A stretch of DNA of 64,000 bases from Denitromonas ohlonensis (GTDB lineage Bacteria; Pseudomonadota; Gammaproteobacteria; Burkholderiales; Rhodocyclaceae). Below the pieces are notes generated by a model. It worked only from the letters and a program-made list of their open reading frames with translations, had not been told where the DNA came from and made no database searches. The stretch covers positions 1 through 64,000 of the forward strand of contig NZ_VMNI01000012.1 of the NCBI RefSeq assembly GCF_007625205.1, read 5' to 3'. The position numbers and the translations under genes were made by a program. This document shows, in pieces, positions 25,355-35,414 of the stretch. Each line of letters starts with the position of its first letter. The stretch's first letter is position 1.

Positions 25355-25960
25355 ATGAAACTGACCGCCTCGCTCACCAGCCCCTACGCCCGCAAGATCC
25401 GCATCCTGCTGGCCGAAAAGCACATTCCCTGCGACCTCATTGTCGACTCGCCATGGGAAACCGCCACCTCGGTGCCCGCGCTCAATCCGCTGGGCAAAGT
25501 GCCAGTGCTCGAAACCGACGAGGGCGAAGCCTTCTTCGACTCGCCGGTCATCGCCGGCTTCCTCGAAGCCCTCGACATCCCGCCGCGTTTCATCCCGCAA
25601 GACGGCATGCCCGCGGTGCGGGTCCGCCAGACCGAAGCGCTGGCCGACGGCATTCTCGACGCGACCGTGCTCGCCTACCTGGAAACCCTGCGCCCCGCCG
25701 AGGCGCGCATGCAAAGCAGCATCGACCGCCAGTTCGACAAGATTCGCCGTGCGCTTGGGCTGCTCGACAGCCAGCTCAGCGGCGAGTTCTTCCATGGCGA
25801 TCACATCAGCCTGGCCGATGTGGCGGTCGGTTGCGCGCTGGAGTATCTCGATTTGCGCGCCGCCAGCCTCAACTGGCGCGAGCACTATCCGCGTCTGAAG
25901 GCCTTCCACGCGAGCATCGGCGAACGCGACAGCTTCGTCAGCACCCGCCCGCCCGGCTGA
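25355..25960 (+). CDS. glutathione S-transferase family protein
   Basis: A 201-residue GST: an N-terminal thioredoxin fold ([20 protein letters not shown], with [14 protein letters not shown] and a following DSPVI for glutathione contact) and a C-terminal helical domain. The Ser of TSPYARKIR is the likely catalytic residue. It would conjugate glutathione to electrophiles or act as a reductase. It lies 12 bases after the hydrolase gene and 8 bases before the ABC ATPase. Confidence 0.9.
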   Translation: MKLTASLTSPYARKIRILLAEKHIPCDLIVDSPWETATSVPALNPLGKVPVLETDEGEAFFDSPVIAGFLEALDIPPRFIPQDGMPAVRVRQTEALADGILDATVLAYLETLRPAEARMQSSIDRQFDKIRRALGLLDSQLSGEFFHGDHISLADVAVGCALEYLDLRAASLNWREHYPRLKAFHASIGERDSFVSTRPPG

Positions 25961-25968
25961 GCACAAGC

Positions 25969-26913
25969 ATGGCGGCAGCACGCCCTGGCGCCAGCTCGCC
26001 GCTACAGATTTCGCGTCTGGTCAAACGCTATGGCGAGCAGACGGTGGTCGACGATCTGTCGCTGAGCGTCGCGCCGGGCGAGTGCTTCGCCCTGCTCGGC
26101 CCCAACGGCGCCGGCAAAACCACCACCTTGCGCTGCGCACTCGGGCTGACCCTGCCCGACGCCGGCCAGATCACCCTGTGCGGCGAACCCGTGCCCGAGC
26201 GTGCCCGCGAAGCCCGCATGCGGGTCGGCGTGGTGCCGCAGTTCGACAGCCTCGACCCCGACTTCACCTGCGCCGAAAACCTCAGCGTCTTTGGTCGCTA
26301 CTTCGGCCTCGACGCCGCCACCGTGCGCGAGCGCACCCCGGCCCTGCTCGCCTTTGCCGGGCTCCAGAACAAGGCCGGCGCGCGCATCCAGGATCTGTCC
26401 GGCGGCATGAAGCGCCGCCTCACCCTCGCCCGCGCACTGGTCAATCATCCCGAACTGCTGATGCTCGACGAGCCCAGCACCGGGCTGGACCCGCAAGCGC
26501 GCCACCTGATCTGGCGCCGGCTCAAACAGCTGGTGGCCGAGGGCACCAGCGTGCTGCTGACCACCCATTTCATGGACGAGGCCGAACGCCTCGCCGACCG
26601 GCTGGCGATCATGGACAACGGCCGCATTCTGGCCACGGGCAGCCCGCGTGAGGTCATTGCCGCGCATATCGAGCCGCATGTGGTGGAGGTGTATGGCGAC
26701 TGGGCCGACGGGATGGCCGGCTGGGCGCGCGCGCATGGCGAGCGCCTGTCGGTGCGCTGTGAGCTGAGCGGCGACACCGCATTCTGTTATGTGAATGACG
26801 CCAGCCCGCTGCTCGAACAGCTCGCGCAGCAACACACGCTGCGCTACCTGCACCGCCCGGCCAACCTCGAAGACGTTTTCCTCAAGCTGACCGGTCGCGA
26901 CTTACGCGACTGA
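25969..26913 (+). CDS. ABC transporter ATP-binding protein (NodI/DrrA type)
   Basis: A 314-residue ATPase. Walker A is GPNGAGKTT, the signature LSGGM, Walker [14 protein letters not shown], and the switch histidine sits in [16 protein letters not shown]. Length and the C-terminal extension fit NodI/DrrA-type exporters. The start is the ATG at 25969, eight bases after the GST stop. Its expected membrane partner is the NodJ-like permease at 30653, which is separated by two minus-strand genes. The 3' end overlaps the convergent histidine kinase gene by 12 bases. Confidence 0.92.
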   Translation: MAAARPGASSPLQISRLVKRYGEQTVVDDLSLSVAPGECFALLGPNGAGKTTTLRCALGLTLPDAGQITLCGEPVPERAREARMRVGVVPQFDSLDPDFTCAENLSVFGRYFGLDAATVRERTPALLAFAGLQNKAGARIQDLSGGMKRRLTLARALVNHPELLMLDEPSTGLDPQARHLIWRRLKQLVAEGTSVLLTTHFMDEAERLADRLAIMDNGRILATGSPREVIAAHIEPHVVEVYGDWADGMAGWARAHGERLSVRCELSGDTAFCYVNDASPLLEQLAQQHTLRYLHRPANLEDVFLKLTGRDLRD

Positions 26914-29619
26914 GGGGGGCAACGGCTCGCCCGCCACCGGATCGGGTGCCACGCGGGGCAGCCGCATCTCGACCCGCACGCCGTCGCCGGGCGCGCTCTG
27001 AATACTGACCGTGCCGCCGAGCACACCGGTCACCAGATTGAACACAATGTACAGGCCCAGCCCGCTGCCGCCTTCGCCCATCCGGGTAGTGAAGAACGGA
27101 TCGAACACTCGATCGAGTAGCGCGGGCGCAATCCCATGACCATCATCGGTGTAGCTCAGGCACAGAGACGCATCGCTCAGCGCCTCGGCCGACACCACGA
27201 TCCGACCCCGCGTGCGGCCGGCAAACCCGTGGGTGATCGAATTGCCGACCAGATTGGTGATCACCTGCTCGAGCGGCCCGGGGTAGCTTTCCAAGGCCAG
27301 GTCCGGCGGCATGTCCACCGTGATCTCATGGCCGCCCTCACGCAGCAAGGGCTTGAGCGCCGCGCAGATTTCATCGACCACCGCGCGCAGCGCGAAGTGC
27401 CGTCGACGCGAACTGGCCTGGTCGACCGCCACCTGCTTGAAGCTGCTCACCAGGCTGCCCGCCCGCGTCAGGCTTCGGTTCAGCAGGGCCGTCGCGTTGC
27501 GGGCGTCATCCACAAACGCCTCGAGCTCGCTGCGCGTGATGCTGCCCGTTTCAAACGATTTGCCCATGGCCTCCACCCACTCACTGAGCGTGGAGGCGAC
27601 CGTCACCGCCGAGCCGAGCGGCGTGTTCAGCTCGTGCGCAACGCCGGCCACCAGGCTGCCGAGCGAGGCCAGCTTCTCGGACTGGACGAGTTGCCGCATC
27701 GCCTGCGACAGCTCCGCCGTGCGCACATCGACACGCGCTTCCAGCTCCTCGGCGTGACGCTGGATCCGTTCGGACATCACCGAATGCCGCAAGGCAATGG
27801 TCAGCCCGCTGACCGCGTCACCCAGTTGCGACACCACTGCTTCATCAAACCGCCCGGGCGTCGCGCAGGCCAGATTCAGGGCGCCGTAGAGTTCGGCATC
27901 GAGCCGCAAGGGGAAGACCGCCAGCGCCCGCGCGCCCTCGGCATACAGCCGCGCCTCCATCACCGTGCGCTCGGCGTGCTCGAGATCATTATTGATATAC
28001 GCCCGCCCTTCCTTGAGGCAGCCGAGGACCTCGTATTCGCTCAGCGGCGTGCGATGGCCCGCCGGCATGGCGGTCGAGGCTGCCACCGCCAGGGCCAGGA
28101 TTTCAAGCTCCTGCGCCGGCACATCAATGCGCGCAAAGCTGACCCGCAGCACCCCCAGCCACGACTGGATATGATCCACCGTGATCTGCGCGACCTCGTC
28201 GAGCGACTGGGCTGACAGCACCGCGTGCTCGATATTGCGGAACTGCGCCAGCCGCCTGGCCTGGGAGGCCACGCTCTCGCGCAGGCGCGCGCTCTGCAAA
28301 CAAATGCCCAGCGACACCACCGCCCCGCGCGTCATCTCGATGTCGCGCTCCGAAAATCGGCCAGGCTGACGGTCGGCGAGGTTCAAGGTCCCCACCAGTT
28401 CACCGTCCACCATCAGCGGCAGCAGCACCACCGAGCGCAGGCCGGCGTCGCGCAAACGCTGCCGGGCCGGGGCCAGATCCGCGACCTGGGTCAGGTCGTC
28501 AATCCGATCCACGCGCCCGGCCTCGCACGCCGCAATCTCGCCAAAATCAGCGATGGGAATCACATTGCTGGTCAGCCGAGGCGTGGCCACGCCCGGCTGC
28601 TGCGCGACGGCGAACAACACCATCTGCTGTCGCGGACGGTCGAGCAGCGTCACCACCACGCGGTCACAGCCGACCAGCTCACGCACGCCATTGACGGCGG
28701 TGTTTGCCACCTCATCCACGGAGTGCGACGTCGCAATCGCCAGATCAATCTCGCGCAGCCGCCGCAAACGCTCGGCGTAGCGCGCGCGCTCCGCCTCGGC
28801 ACGCTTGCGCGCCGAGATGTCGCGCACGGCAGCCATCACACGCTGCTGCCCGCCCAGATCAATCACCTCGAGCACCACTTCGGCCCACAGCGAGCTGCCG
28901 TCACGATGCCGGCATTGCCACTCGAAACACTGCGCTCCCGTATCCACGGCACGACGAATCCAGCGTTCAGCCGTCGAGCCATCGTAGGGCGCCTCCCCCA
29001 GGCTCAGGTCGCCGACAGTCATGGTTCCGATGATCTCGTCCGGCCGGTAGCCCAGCAAGGCTTCCACCCGGGCATTGACGTCAAGCACGACACCGCTCTC
29101 CAGGTCGTGCAGGAACACCGTGTCGGCGACCGCATTGAAAATTGCCCGGTAACTCTGCTCGCTGCGCAGCAGCGCCGTCATGTCCCGGATCACCACCAGC
29201 CGCGCGGGCCTCTGACCCACGTCGATCCCGCAGGCGCTGACCTCGACCGTGCGCGCCTCGCCCGCCTTGGTCTTGTGACGCCAAAGCGCGCCGTGACGGT
29301 CGCGCCGAGCGGTGTCGAGCTGATCGATATGGGCCTTCAAACGCGGCAGTTCATCCGCCGGCCGCAGATCCTCGAGGGAAAGCGACAAGGCCTCGGCACG
29401 GGTGTAGCCGTAGATATCGACAAAGGATTGATTGACATCGAGAATGCGCAAGCTTGCCGGATCGTAGATCAGCATCACTTCGGGGTTCTCAGCAAACAGC
29501 GCACGGTGCTGCGCCTGCGATTCACGCGCCAGGCGCTGATGCCGAATCACGCTGACACCCAGCAGCGCCAGCAACAGGAGCGCCGGAAACAGCAGGAACA
29601 GAACGAGTGTTGCGAGCAT
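26902..29619 (-). CDS. membrane PAS/GAF sensor histidine kinase
   Basis: A 905-residue sensor. One membrane segment (residues 1-24) is followed by two PAS domains (about 35-150 and 155-275), two GAF domains (about 290-445 and 455-620), a coiled-coil linker, and the HisKA domain with His662 in [11 protein letters not shown]. The HATPase domain follows, with N box ([12 protein letters not shown]), DDGHG, and SGLGLYIV. No receiver domain is fused, and no response regulator gene lies beside it, so the partner is elsewhere. No cofactor-binding residues can be identified in the PAS or GAF domains. It could sense redox, light or ligands. Confidence 0.92.
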   Translation of the reverse strand: MLATLVLFLLFPALLLLALLGVSVIRHQRLARESQAQHRALFAENPEVMLIYDPASLRILDVNQSFVDIYGYTRAEALSLSLEDLRPADELPRLKAHIDQLDTARRDRHGALWRHKTKAGEARTVEVSACGIDVGQRPARLVVIRDMTALLRSEQSYRAIFNAVADTVFLHDLESGVVLDVNARVEALLGYRPDEIIGTMTVGDLSLGEAPYDGSTAERWIRRAVDTGAQCFEWQCRHRDGSSLWAEVVLEVIDLGGQQRVMAAVRDISARKRAEAERARYAERLRRLREIDLAIATSHSVDEVANTAVNGVRELVGCDRVVVTLLDRPRQQMVLFAVAQQPGVATPRLTSNVIPIADFGEIAACEAGRVDRIDDLTQVADLAPARQRLRDAGLRSVVLLPLMVDGELVGTLNLADRQPGRFSERDIEMTRGAVVSLGICLQSARLRESVASQARRLAQFRNIEHAVLSAQSLDEVAQITVDHIQSWLGVLRVSFARIDVPAQELEILALAVAASTAMPAGHRTPLSEYEVLGCLKEGRAYINNDLEHAERTVMEARLYAEGARALAVFPLRLDAELYGALNLACATPGRFDEAVVSQLGDAVSGLTIALRHSVMSERIQRHAEELEARVDVRTAELSQAMRQLVQSEKLASLGSLVAGVAHELNTPLGSAVTVASTLSEWVEAMGKSFETGSITRSELEAFVDDARNATALLNRSLTRAGSLVSSFKQVAVDQASSRRRHFALRAVVDEICAALKPLLREGGHEITVDMPPDLALESYPGPLEQVITNLVGNSITHGFAGRTRGRIVVSAEALSDASLCLSYTDDGHGIAPALLDRVFDPFFTTRMGEGGSGLGLYIVFNLVTGVLGGTVSIQSAPGDGVRVEMRLPRVAPDPVAGEPLPPSVA

Positions 29620-29734
29620 GCAGTCGCCTCAAGATCCGGGCGAGTCGCGATGCATCACCCGTCAATCAACATCGGCAAACCCCCGGCGGTCTTGAGCGCG
29701 TGGCGGCTTGCCCGGGCGAGTGGCGGGTGGCGGT

Positions 29735-30577
29735 CTATTGCCGCGGGTCGCCCTGATTGAGCGGCGGCGCGCCGGCCACGCTGCTGCGCCAGGGGTTGAT
29801 GTCCAGCCCGCCGCGGCGGGTGTAGCGCGCCCACACCTCCAGCCGGCTCGGCGCGCAGCGCGCCATCAGGTCGCAGAACATGCGCTCGACACATTGCTCG
29901 TGAAACTCGTTGTGCTCGCGGAAGGACACGATGTAGCGCAGCAGGCCGGCGCGGTCGATGGGCGCGCCGGTGTAATTCACATACACCGTCGCCCAGTCGG
30001 GCTGGCCGGTGACCAGACAGTTCGACTTGAGCAGATGCGAGACCAGGGTTTCGGACACCGGCGCGGCGCCTGCCTCAACACTCAGCAAAGTCGGCGCCGG
30101 GTGGTAGTCGGTGATGTCGACCTCGTGATCGTCGATCAGCGTGCCGGGCAGGCTGCTCACCTGGCGCGCCGCCACATGCAGCGACTGCAATTGGACGCTC
30201 ACCGGCGCGCCGGCCGCGGCGGAGAGGTCGCGCGCGATCACCGCCTCGACCTCGGCCATGTCGTCGAACGCGCTGGCATTGAAGGAATTCAGATACAGCT
30301 TGAGCGACTTGGATTCGATCAAGCGCGGTGACACCGCCGGCACCCGAAACTCGCCCATCGCCACCACCGGCTTGCCGCGCGCATTCAGCCATGACAGTTC
30401 GTAGGCGTTCCACAGATCCTCGCCATAAAAGGGCAGCGTCTCGCCCACGCCGATCTCGGCCCGCTTGGGCGCGCGATCAACCGGAAACAGCAGCTCCGGT
30501 GCGTAGGTGTTGCGGTAGGCGGTGCTGCGGCCGAGCGGGGAGGCTTCGGCGCCGTGGGGGGTGGGCGTATCAGTCAT
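29735..30577 (-). CDS. queF: NADPH-dependent 7-cyano-7-deazaguanine reductase QueF
   Basis: A 280-residue enzyme of the long (E. coli-type) QueF form, reducing preQ0 to preQ1 in queuosine biosynthesis. The QueF motif ESKSLKLYLNSF (residues 88-99) binds NADPH, and the catalytic Cys187 and Asp194 lie in SNCLVTGQPDW. The start at 30577 gives a length like other long QueF proteins; an ATG five codons earlier is also possible. It is divergent from the permease gene at 30653. No preQ1 riboswitch-like structure was recognised upstream. Confidence 0.95.
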   Translation of the reverse strand: MTDTPTPHGAEASPLGRSTAYRNTYAPELLFPVDRAPKRAEIGVGETLPFYGEDLWNAYELSWLNARGKPVVAMGEFRVPAVSPRLIESKSLKLYLNSFNASAFDDMAEVEAVIARDLSAAAGAPVSVQLQSLHVAARQVSSLPGTLIDDHEVDITDYHPAPTLLSVEAGAAPVSETLVSHLLKSNCLVTGQPDWATVYVNYTGAPIDRAGLLRYIVSFREHNEFHEQCVERMFCDLMARCAPSRLEVWARYTRRGGLDINPWRSSVAGAPPLNQGDPRQ

Positions 30578-30618
30578 CAAGGTCTGAGCCATCTCAAGGG
30601 CAATCAACACAGGGCGAT

Positions 30619-30624
30619 TATAAT
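30619..30624 (+). promoter_or_regulatory. candidate -10 element of the ABC permease gene
   Basis: A TATAAT hexamer lies 28 bases before the permease ATG in the short divergent region with queF. It implies the permease has its own promoter, apart from that of the ATPase gene. No clear -35 is seen. Confidence 0.4.
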
Positions 30625-30652
30625 CAGCCCGTCTCCCGCCGACCGCCGGATC

Positions 30653-31444
30653 ATGTCTGCCCCTGCCGCCCACTTCCGATTGCCTTGCCTGTCTTGGCGC
30701 TTTGCGTCGGTGTGGTCGCGCAATTTCCGCGTGTGGCGCAAGCTCGCATTGCCGTCGCTGCTGGGCAATCTGGCCGACCCGATGATCTACCTGCTCGGCC
30801 TGGGCTACGGCCTCGGCGCACTGGTCAAGACGGTCGATGGCGTGCCCTATGTGCACTTTCTGGCCGCCGGCATGGTGTGCTTCTCGTGCATGAACACCGC
30901 CAGCTTCGAAACGCTCTACTCCGCCTTTTCGCGCATGCATGTGCAGCGCACCTGGGAGGGGCTGATGAACGCGCCGCTGGCGCTGGACGACATCGTGCTG
31001 GCCGAGATGGTGTGGGCGGCGAGCAAGGCGGCGCTGTCGGGCACGGCCATTTTACTGGTGGTGGCGCTGTTCGGCTTCACCGCCAGCCCGTTGGCGCTCG
31101 GCGTGGTGCCGCTGATCTTCCTGATCGGCCTGACCTTCGCCGCGATGGGTCTGGTGGTCACCGCGCTAGCGCCGAACTACGACTTCTTCATGTACTACTT
31201 CACCCTGTTCATCACGCCGATGGCGCTGCTCTCGGGCGTGTTCTTTCCGCTCGACCAGCTGCCCGCCGCGCTGCAGATCGGCGCGCAACTGCTGCCATTG
31301 GCCCACGCCATCGCCATCGCCCGGCCGCTGATGCTCGGCGAGCTGCCCACGGCGGTGCTGCCGCATCTGGCGGTGATGGCCGCCTACGCCGCCGTCGGCT
31401 TCTGGCTGGCGGTATCACTCACACGCCGCCGCCTGCTCAAATGA
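30653..31444 (+). CDS. ABC-2 type permease (NodJ-like)
   Basis: A 263-residue inner-membrane protein with six hydrophobic segments. The stretch LADPMIYLLGLGYGLGALV near the start and LFITPMALLSGVFFPLDQLP in the later half are hallmarks of NodJ/DrrB-type exporter permeases. The ATG at 30653 is preferred; the frame stays open 33 codons upstream. Its ATPase partner is most likely at 25969. This family exports lipo-oligosaccharides, polysaccharides or drugs; the substrate is unknown. Followed seven bases later by cutA. Confidence 0.9.
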   Translation: MSAPAAHFRLPCLSWRFASVWSRNFRVWRKLALPSLLGNLADPMIYLLGLGYGLGALVKTVDGVPYVHFLAAGMVCFSCMNTASFETLYSAFSRMHVQRTWEGLMNAPLALDDIVLAEMVWAASKAALSGTAILLVVALFGFTASPLALGVVPLIFLIGLTFAAMGLVVTALAPNYDFFMYYFTLFITPMALLSGVFFPLDQLPAALQIGAQLLPLAHAIAIARPLMLGELPTAVLPHLAVMAAYAAVGFWLAVSLTRRRLLK

Positions 31445-31451
31445 GGTTGCC

Positions 31452-31781
31452 ATGACCGCTCACGTATTGCTGGTGCTCACCAATCTGCCCGACGCCGACA
31501 GCGCCCACGCGCTGGCTGCTCATCTGGTCGAGACGCGTCTGGCCGCCTGCGTGAACGTGCTCGCCCCGGCCAACTCGGTATACCGCTGGGACGGCGCCAT
31601 CGAGACCGCCACCGAGGTGCCGCTGCTGATCAAGACCACCGCCGGACGCTATGACGCGCTCGAGGCGGCGATCCGCGCGCAGCATCCGTATGAACTTCCT
31701 GAAATCGTCGCAGTCCCTGTTACGCACGGCCTGCCCGGCTACCTCGACTGGGTACGCACTGAAACCACCCCGGACGCCTGA
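31452..31781 (+). CDS. cutA: divalent cation tolerance protein CutA
   Basis: A 109-residue trimeric PII-like protein. LVLTNLPDADSAHALAAHLV, AACVNVLAPANSVYRWDG and EIVAVPVTHGLPGYLDWV are the conserved family stretches. CutA was linked to copper tolerance in E. coli, although its exact role is unclear. The position directly in front of dsbD (seven bases) is conserved in many proteobacteria. Confidence 0.94.
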   Translation: MTAHVLLVLTNLPDADSAHALAAHLVETRLAACVNVLAPANSVYRWDGAIETATEVPLLIKTTAGRYDALEAAIRAQHPYELPEIVAVPVTHGLPGYLDWVRTETTPDA

Positions 31782-31788
31782 CCCCCAC

Positions 31789-33633
31789 ATGATCCGCATC
31801 CTCGCCCCGCTCCTGCTACTCCTCGGCCTGCTCGGCCCGGCACAGGCGCAAGAACTTCTCCCCCCCGAACAGGCGTATCGCGCCAGCGTCAGCACGCTCG
31901 CCCCCGACCAGCTCGAAGTGCGCTTCGAGATCGTCGATGGCTACTACCTGTACAAGGACAAGTTCCAGTTCCGCACCGAGCCCGAATCCGTGGTGGTCGG
32001 CACGCCGGCGCTGCCGGCGGGCAAGAAAAAGAATGACGAATTCTTTGGCGAGGTCGAGACCTATCGCGACGAGCTGATCTTCACCCTGCCGGTGCAAGCG
32101 CCCGCCGATGTGCGCCAGTTCGAGCTCACCGTCATCAGCCAGGGCTGCGCCGACATTGGCGTGTGCTACCCGCCCACCCCGCAGAACCTGACCGTCGACC
32201 TCACCAAAACCGTCGCGCCCACCGCCAGCGGCGGCTGGCTGCAGAAGCTGGGCATCGGCGGCAAGACACCCGCGCCGGCCATGGACACCCCCGCTGCAGC
32301 CGCCCCGGCCGCCAACGTGGCGCCGACCGGCGGCGGTGATGAATCCGGCCGCATCGCGCGCTTGTTCACCGGCGCCAGCGTGCCGCTGATTCTCGTCTCC
32401 TTCTTCGGCTTCGGCCTGCTGCTGTCATTCACGCCCTGCACCTTCCCGATGATCCCCATCCTCTCGGGCATCATCGTCGGCCACGGCCACAAGATCACCA
32501 AGACCCGCGCCCTGGTGCTCTCGCTGGCCTATGTGCTGGGCATGGCGGTCACCTATGCGGCGGCCGGCGTGGCGGCGGGCATTTCGGGCACGCTGCTCTC
32601 GGCCGCCCTGCAAAACGCCTGGGTGCTCGGCAGCTTCGCGCTGCTCTTCGTGGTGCTGTCGCTGTCGATGTTCGGTTTCTACGAACTGCAACTGCCCACC
32701 GCGCTGCAAAGCCGATTGTCCGACACCGCCAGCCACGAAAAAGGCGGCTCGCTCGGTGGCGTGGTGATCATGGGCGTGCTCTCGGCGCTGATCGTCGGCC
32801 CCTGCGTCGCCGCCCCGCTGGCCGGCGCGCTGCTGTATATCGCACAGACCGGCGACGCGGTGCTCGGCGGCGTGGCGTTGTTCGTCATGGCGCTGGGCAT
32901 GGGCGCCCCGCTGATCGTAGTCGGCGTGGCCGCGCGCTCGGTGCTGCCCAAGGCCGGCCCGTGGATGGAAGGCGTCAAGAAGGCCTTCGGCATGATGCTG
33001 CTGGCGCTGGCGGTGTGGATGATTTCGCCGGTGGTGCCGGCCGTGGTACCGATGCTCGGCTGGGGCGCGCTGCTGGTGTTCTCCGGCATCTTCCTGCATG
33101 CGCTCGATCCGCTGCCGCCCAACGCCCACAGCTGGCGCCGCTTCTGGAAAGGCGTGGGCGTGATCGCCCTGCTCGCCGGCGCCGCCATGCTGATCGGTGC
33201 CCTGGCCGGCTCGCGCGATCCGCTGCAGCCGCTGGCCGCGCTGCGCGGCGGTCAGGCCGTGGCTGCCACGACGGCGCCGCAGTTCGAAAAAGTCAAAACG
33301 GTGGCCGAACTCGACGCCCGCATCGCCGCCAGCACACGGCCGGTGATGCTCGATTTCTATGCCGACTGGTGCGTCTCATGCAAGGAGATGGAGCGCTTCA
33401 CCTTCTCCGACCCGGCCGTGCAGGCGCGCATGGGCCAGATGCTGCTGCTCAAGGCCGATGTGACCGCCAACACCGCCGACGACCAGGCCCTGCTCAAGCG
33501 CTTCGGCCTGTTCGGCCCGCCGGGCATCATCTTCTTCACGCCGGGCGGCAGCGAGATTGCCGGCCAGCGCGTGGTCGGCTTCATGCCGGCGGACGATTTC
33601 ACCGGCCAGCTCGATGCCGTGCTGACGCGGTAG
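31789..33633 (+). CDS. dsbD: thiol:disulfide interchange protein DsbD
   Basis: A 614-residue inner-membrane protein that passes electrons from cytoplasmic thioredoxin to periplasmic DsbC, DsbG and cytochrome-maturation factors. After a signal peptide (residues 1-20) come the periplasmic alpha domain with the cysteine pair in SQGCADIGVCYPP, an eight-helix membrane domain with Cys in FTPCTFPMIPI and VGPCVAAPLAG, and a periplasmic thioredoxin-like gamma domain with Cys-Val-Ser-Cys (ADWCVSCKEM). All three redox pairs are intact. Length is normal. A small GGCGGGC/GCCCGCC hairpin and then a mobile element copy follow the stop codon. Confidence 0.95.
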   Translation: MIRILAPLLLLLGLLGPAQAQELLPPEQAYRASVSTLAPDQLEVRFEIVDGYYLYKDKFQFRTEPESVVVGTPALPAGKKKNDEFFGEVETYRDELIFTLPVQAPADVRQFELTVISQGCADIGVCYPPTPQNLTVDLTKTVAPTASGGWLQKLGIGGKTPAPAMDTPAAAAPAANVAPTGGGDESGRIARLFTGASVPLILVSFFGFGLLLSFTPCTFPMIPILSGIIVGHGHKITKTRALVLSLAYVLGMAVTYAAAGVAAGISGTLLSAALQNAWVLGSFALLFVVLSLSMFGFYELQLPTALQSRLSDTASHEKGGSLGGVVIMGVLSALIVGPCVAAPLAGALLYIAQTGDAVLGGVALFVMALGMGAPLIVVGVAARSVLPKAGPWMEGVKKAFGMMLLALAVWMISPVVPAVVPMLGWGALLVFSGIFLHALDPLPPNAHSWRRFWKGVGVIALLAGAAMLIGALAGSRDPLQPLAALRGGQAVAATTAPQFEKVKTVAELDARIAASTRPVMLDFYADWCVSCKEMERFTFSDPAVQARMGQMLLLKADVTANTADDQALLKRFGLFGPPGIIFFTPGGSEIAGQRVVGFMPADDFTGQLDAVLTR

Positions 33634-33651
33634 GGCGGGCTTCAGCCCGCC
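33634..33651 (+). repeat. short GC hairpin after dsbD
   Basis: GGCGGGC TTCA GCCCGCC forms a tight stem with a four-base loop directly after the dsbD stop codon. There is no T run, so termination is doubtful; it may be a REP-type palindrome or mRNA-stabilising hairpin. Confidence 0.5.
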
Positions 33652-33664
33652 GCGGCCGGTTAAA

Positions 33665-33897
33665 CCTAGAAACCGTAGTTGGACGCGCCCGAGTGTGCGT
33701 CTGGCGGGCTGGCTGGCAAGGCGCGACGACGCACAGCCTGCACGCTGTAAGGAGGAGCAACGCAGCAAGGCGGCCCGCCAGACGCGCAATCGGGCGCGTA
33801 GCGCGACCACCCACCGGGTGATCGGCCTCGAAGCCGAAGAGGTTCGCATGTTCAATACCTTGCTCATGGGCACAAGCGGTCAACTGCGGTTTCTAGG
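33665..33897. mobile_element. non-coding MITE-like element, copy 1 (233 bp)
   Basis: The ends are CCTAGAAACCGTAGTTG (33665-33681) and its near-perfect inverted match (33881-33897, one mismatch). The element is flanked on both sides by TTAAA (33660-33664 and 33898-33902), a 5-bp target duplication. Inside are a 10-bp arm pair (33683-33692 with 33790-33799), a 13-bp arm pair (33697-33709 with 33773-33785) and a small hairpin (33733-33748). Short frames inside look spurious. No transposase is encoded. Without the element the site would read GGCCGGTTAAAACCGGCC, a palindrome. Confidence 0.88.
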
Positions 33898-33929
33898 TTA
33901 AAACCGGCCCTACCCCACGTCGCGCGTCC

Positions 33930-34490
33930 CTACCGCGAATACGTCGCCGTCAGGCTCGCCGAGCCCAGGCTGTTGGCGCGCATCATGAAGCCCGCCAGCG
34001 CCGCCGTGGCATTGGCCGGCAAATCCAGATGCGGGGTTTTCAAGGCATGCACCGTAAAGACGTAGCGATGGACGCCGTGCCCCTGCGGCGGGCACGGTCC
34101 GCCGTAGCCCGGCACACCAAAATCGGTACCAATCTGTCGCGCACCCGCCGGCAAAGCACCTTGCGGGTTGCCCGCACCGGCGGCCAGGCCCGTCGTCTGC
34201 GCAGGGAGATTGACCACCACCCAGTGCCACCAGCCGCTGCCGGTTGGCGCGTCGGGGTCGTACACCGTAAGCGCATAGCTCTGCGTGCCCTCGGGCGGAT
34301 TGCGCCAGACGAGCGCGGGCGACACATTGCCACCCGCGCAGCCAAAGCCATTGAACACCTGCTGCTCGGCCATACGCTGACCGTCGCCAACCGTCGGGCT
34401 GCCAAGGGTGAATCCATCGGCCCATACCGTGGCGCTGGCAGCCAGCGCGCAGGCGCCGAGAACTCCGGCTTTCCATGTATTCGCGAACAT
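33930..34490 (-). CDS. YbhB/YbcL family (PEBP-like) protein, exported
   Basis: A 186-residue phosphatidylethanolamine-binding-protein-like fold. Residues 1-24 (MFANTWKAGVLG and on to TVWA) form a signal peptide, which supports this start over one 17 codons upstream. The PEBP motifs VSPALVWRNPPEGTQSYALT, YDPDAPTGSGWWHWVVVNLP and GYGGPCPPQGHGVHRY are all there. Function in bacteria is unknown. It lies downstream of the AraC regulator on the same strand. Confidence 0.9.
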   Translation of the reverse strand: MFANTWKAGVLGACALAASATVWADGFTLGSPTVGDGQRMAEQQVFNGFGCAGGNVSPALVWRNPPEGTQSYALTVYDPDAPTGSGWWHWVVVNLPAQTTGLAAGAGNPQGALPAGARQIGTDFGVPGYGGPCPPQGHGVHRYVFTVHALKTPHLDLPANATAALAGFMMRANSLGSASLTATYSR

Positions 34491-34583
34491 GCATCGACTC
34501 CCATACGTTAAAGAACACTTGCATATTAGCCAATGCGCCACCGCGCGGCTGCGCGCAAACCGCCAGATACTGTGCAGAACCGA

Positions 34584-35411
34584 TCAGCGCCGCAGGCTCG
34601 ACGGGGTCACGCCGAAGCGCTGTCGAAAACGCGCGGCAAAGCGCGACGGCGAGGCATAGCCGCACTCGCCGGCGATCTGCTGCAGGCTCATCGCACTGCC
34701 CTGGATCAGCGCCAGTCCGGTAGACATGCGCACATCGTCGAGCACGGCGCGGAAGCCGGTGGCCTCGCCGCGCAGCGCCCGTCGCAGGCTGGCCTCGCTC
34801 ATGTGCAGGCGTTGCGCCACCGCGGCGGCGGTCCAGTTGGCGGCCGGCTCGCCGGCAAGCAAGCCACGCACTCGCTCGGCCGCCGTCGCCGCGGTGCTGA
34901 TCCGGCACCAGCACCCCAGGTCATCGAGCGCAATCAACAGCTCTTCGAGCCGGTGGCGGATGAGTCGGTCGGACACCGTCGGCCCACCCAGCATGCCGGC
35001 CGCCGCGTGGCGCACCACGTCGGCCAGCGTCGATTGGGCAGGCGCATGGCTCAGCGCTCGCCACGGCGATCCGGGCAAAGCATTGCGTGCAGCGGCATGC
35101 GCACGCACCAGATCCGGCGCCATGGCCACACAGGTGGCCGCGTAGACGCCATCGGCGTCGGGCCTGTTGCGCATCGCGGCTGTCACCCCGGCGTTGATGA
35201 ACAGCAACTCGCCGGGGCCGGCACCGAGCTGTTGATCGCCTGCGCTCAAGGTCTTGTGACCCCGGGTCACCAGGATCACGCACGGGTCCGGGAAAGACAC
35301 ATCGGCAATGTACTGCTCGCGCCGCACGCGCAACTCCAGCGTTCCGCCCAGGCCCACGCGCCCGGCGCACGCCGGCGTCGGCGCGGCTCCACTCTCTTGA
35401 CTCATCGGCAT
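34584..35411 (-). CDS. AraC family transcriptional regulator
   Basis: A 275-residue regulator. The C-terminal about 100 residues hold two helix-turn-helix units: AVAQRLHMSEASLRRALRGE and MSLQQIAGECGYASPSRFAARF, ending in FGVTPSSLRR. The N-terminal half (RREQYIADVSFPDPCVILV and on) looks like a cupin-type sensing domain. Two ATGs two codons apart are possible. It begins four bases after the WYL regulator gene ends, so the two regulators are probably cotranscribed, with the PEBP gene next. Confidence 0.9.
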   Translation of the reverse strand: MPMSQESGAAPTPACAGRVGLGGTLELRVRREQYIADVSFPDPCVILVTRGHKTLSAGDQQLGAGPGELLFINAGVTAAMRNRPDADGVYAATCVAMAPDLVRAHAAARNALPGSPWRALSHAPAQSTLADVVRHAAAGMLGGPTVSDRLIRHRLEELLIALDDLGCWCRISTAATAAERVRGLLAGEPAANWTAAAVAQRLHMSEASLRRALRGEATGFRAVLDDVRMSTGLALIQGSAMSLQQIAGECGYASPSRFAARFRQRFGVTPSSLRR

Positions 35412-35414
35412 GCC

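Noticed and set aside
33599-33883. Small frames inside the mobile element (for example the one beginning [14 protein letters not shown])
   Set aside because: The same frame recurs in each copy but changes follow hairpin pairing rather than codon positions, and there is no ribosome site; I treat the element as non-coding.
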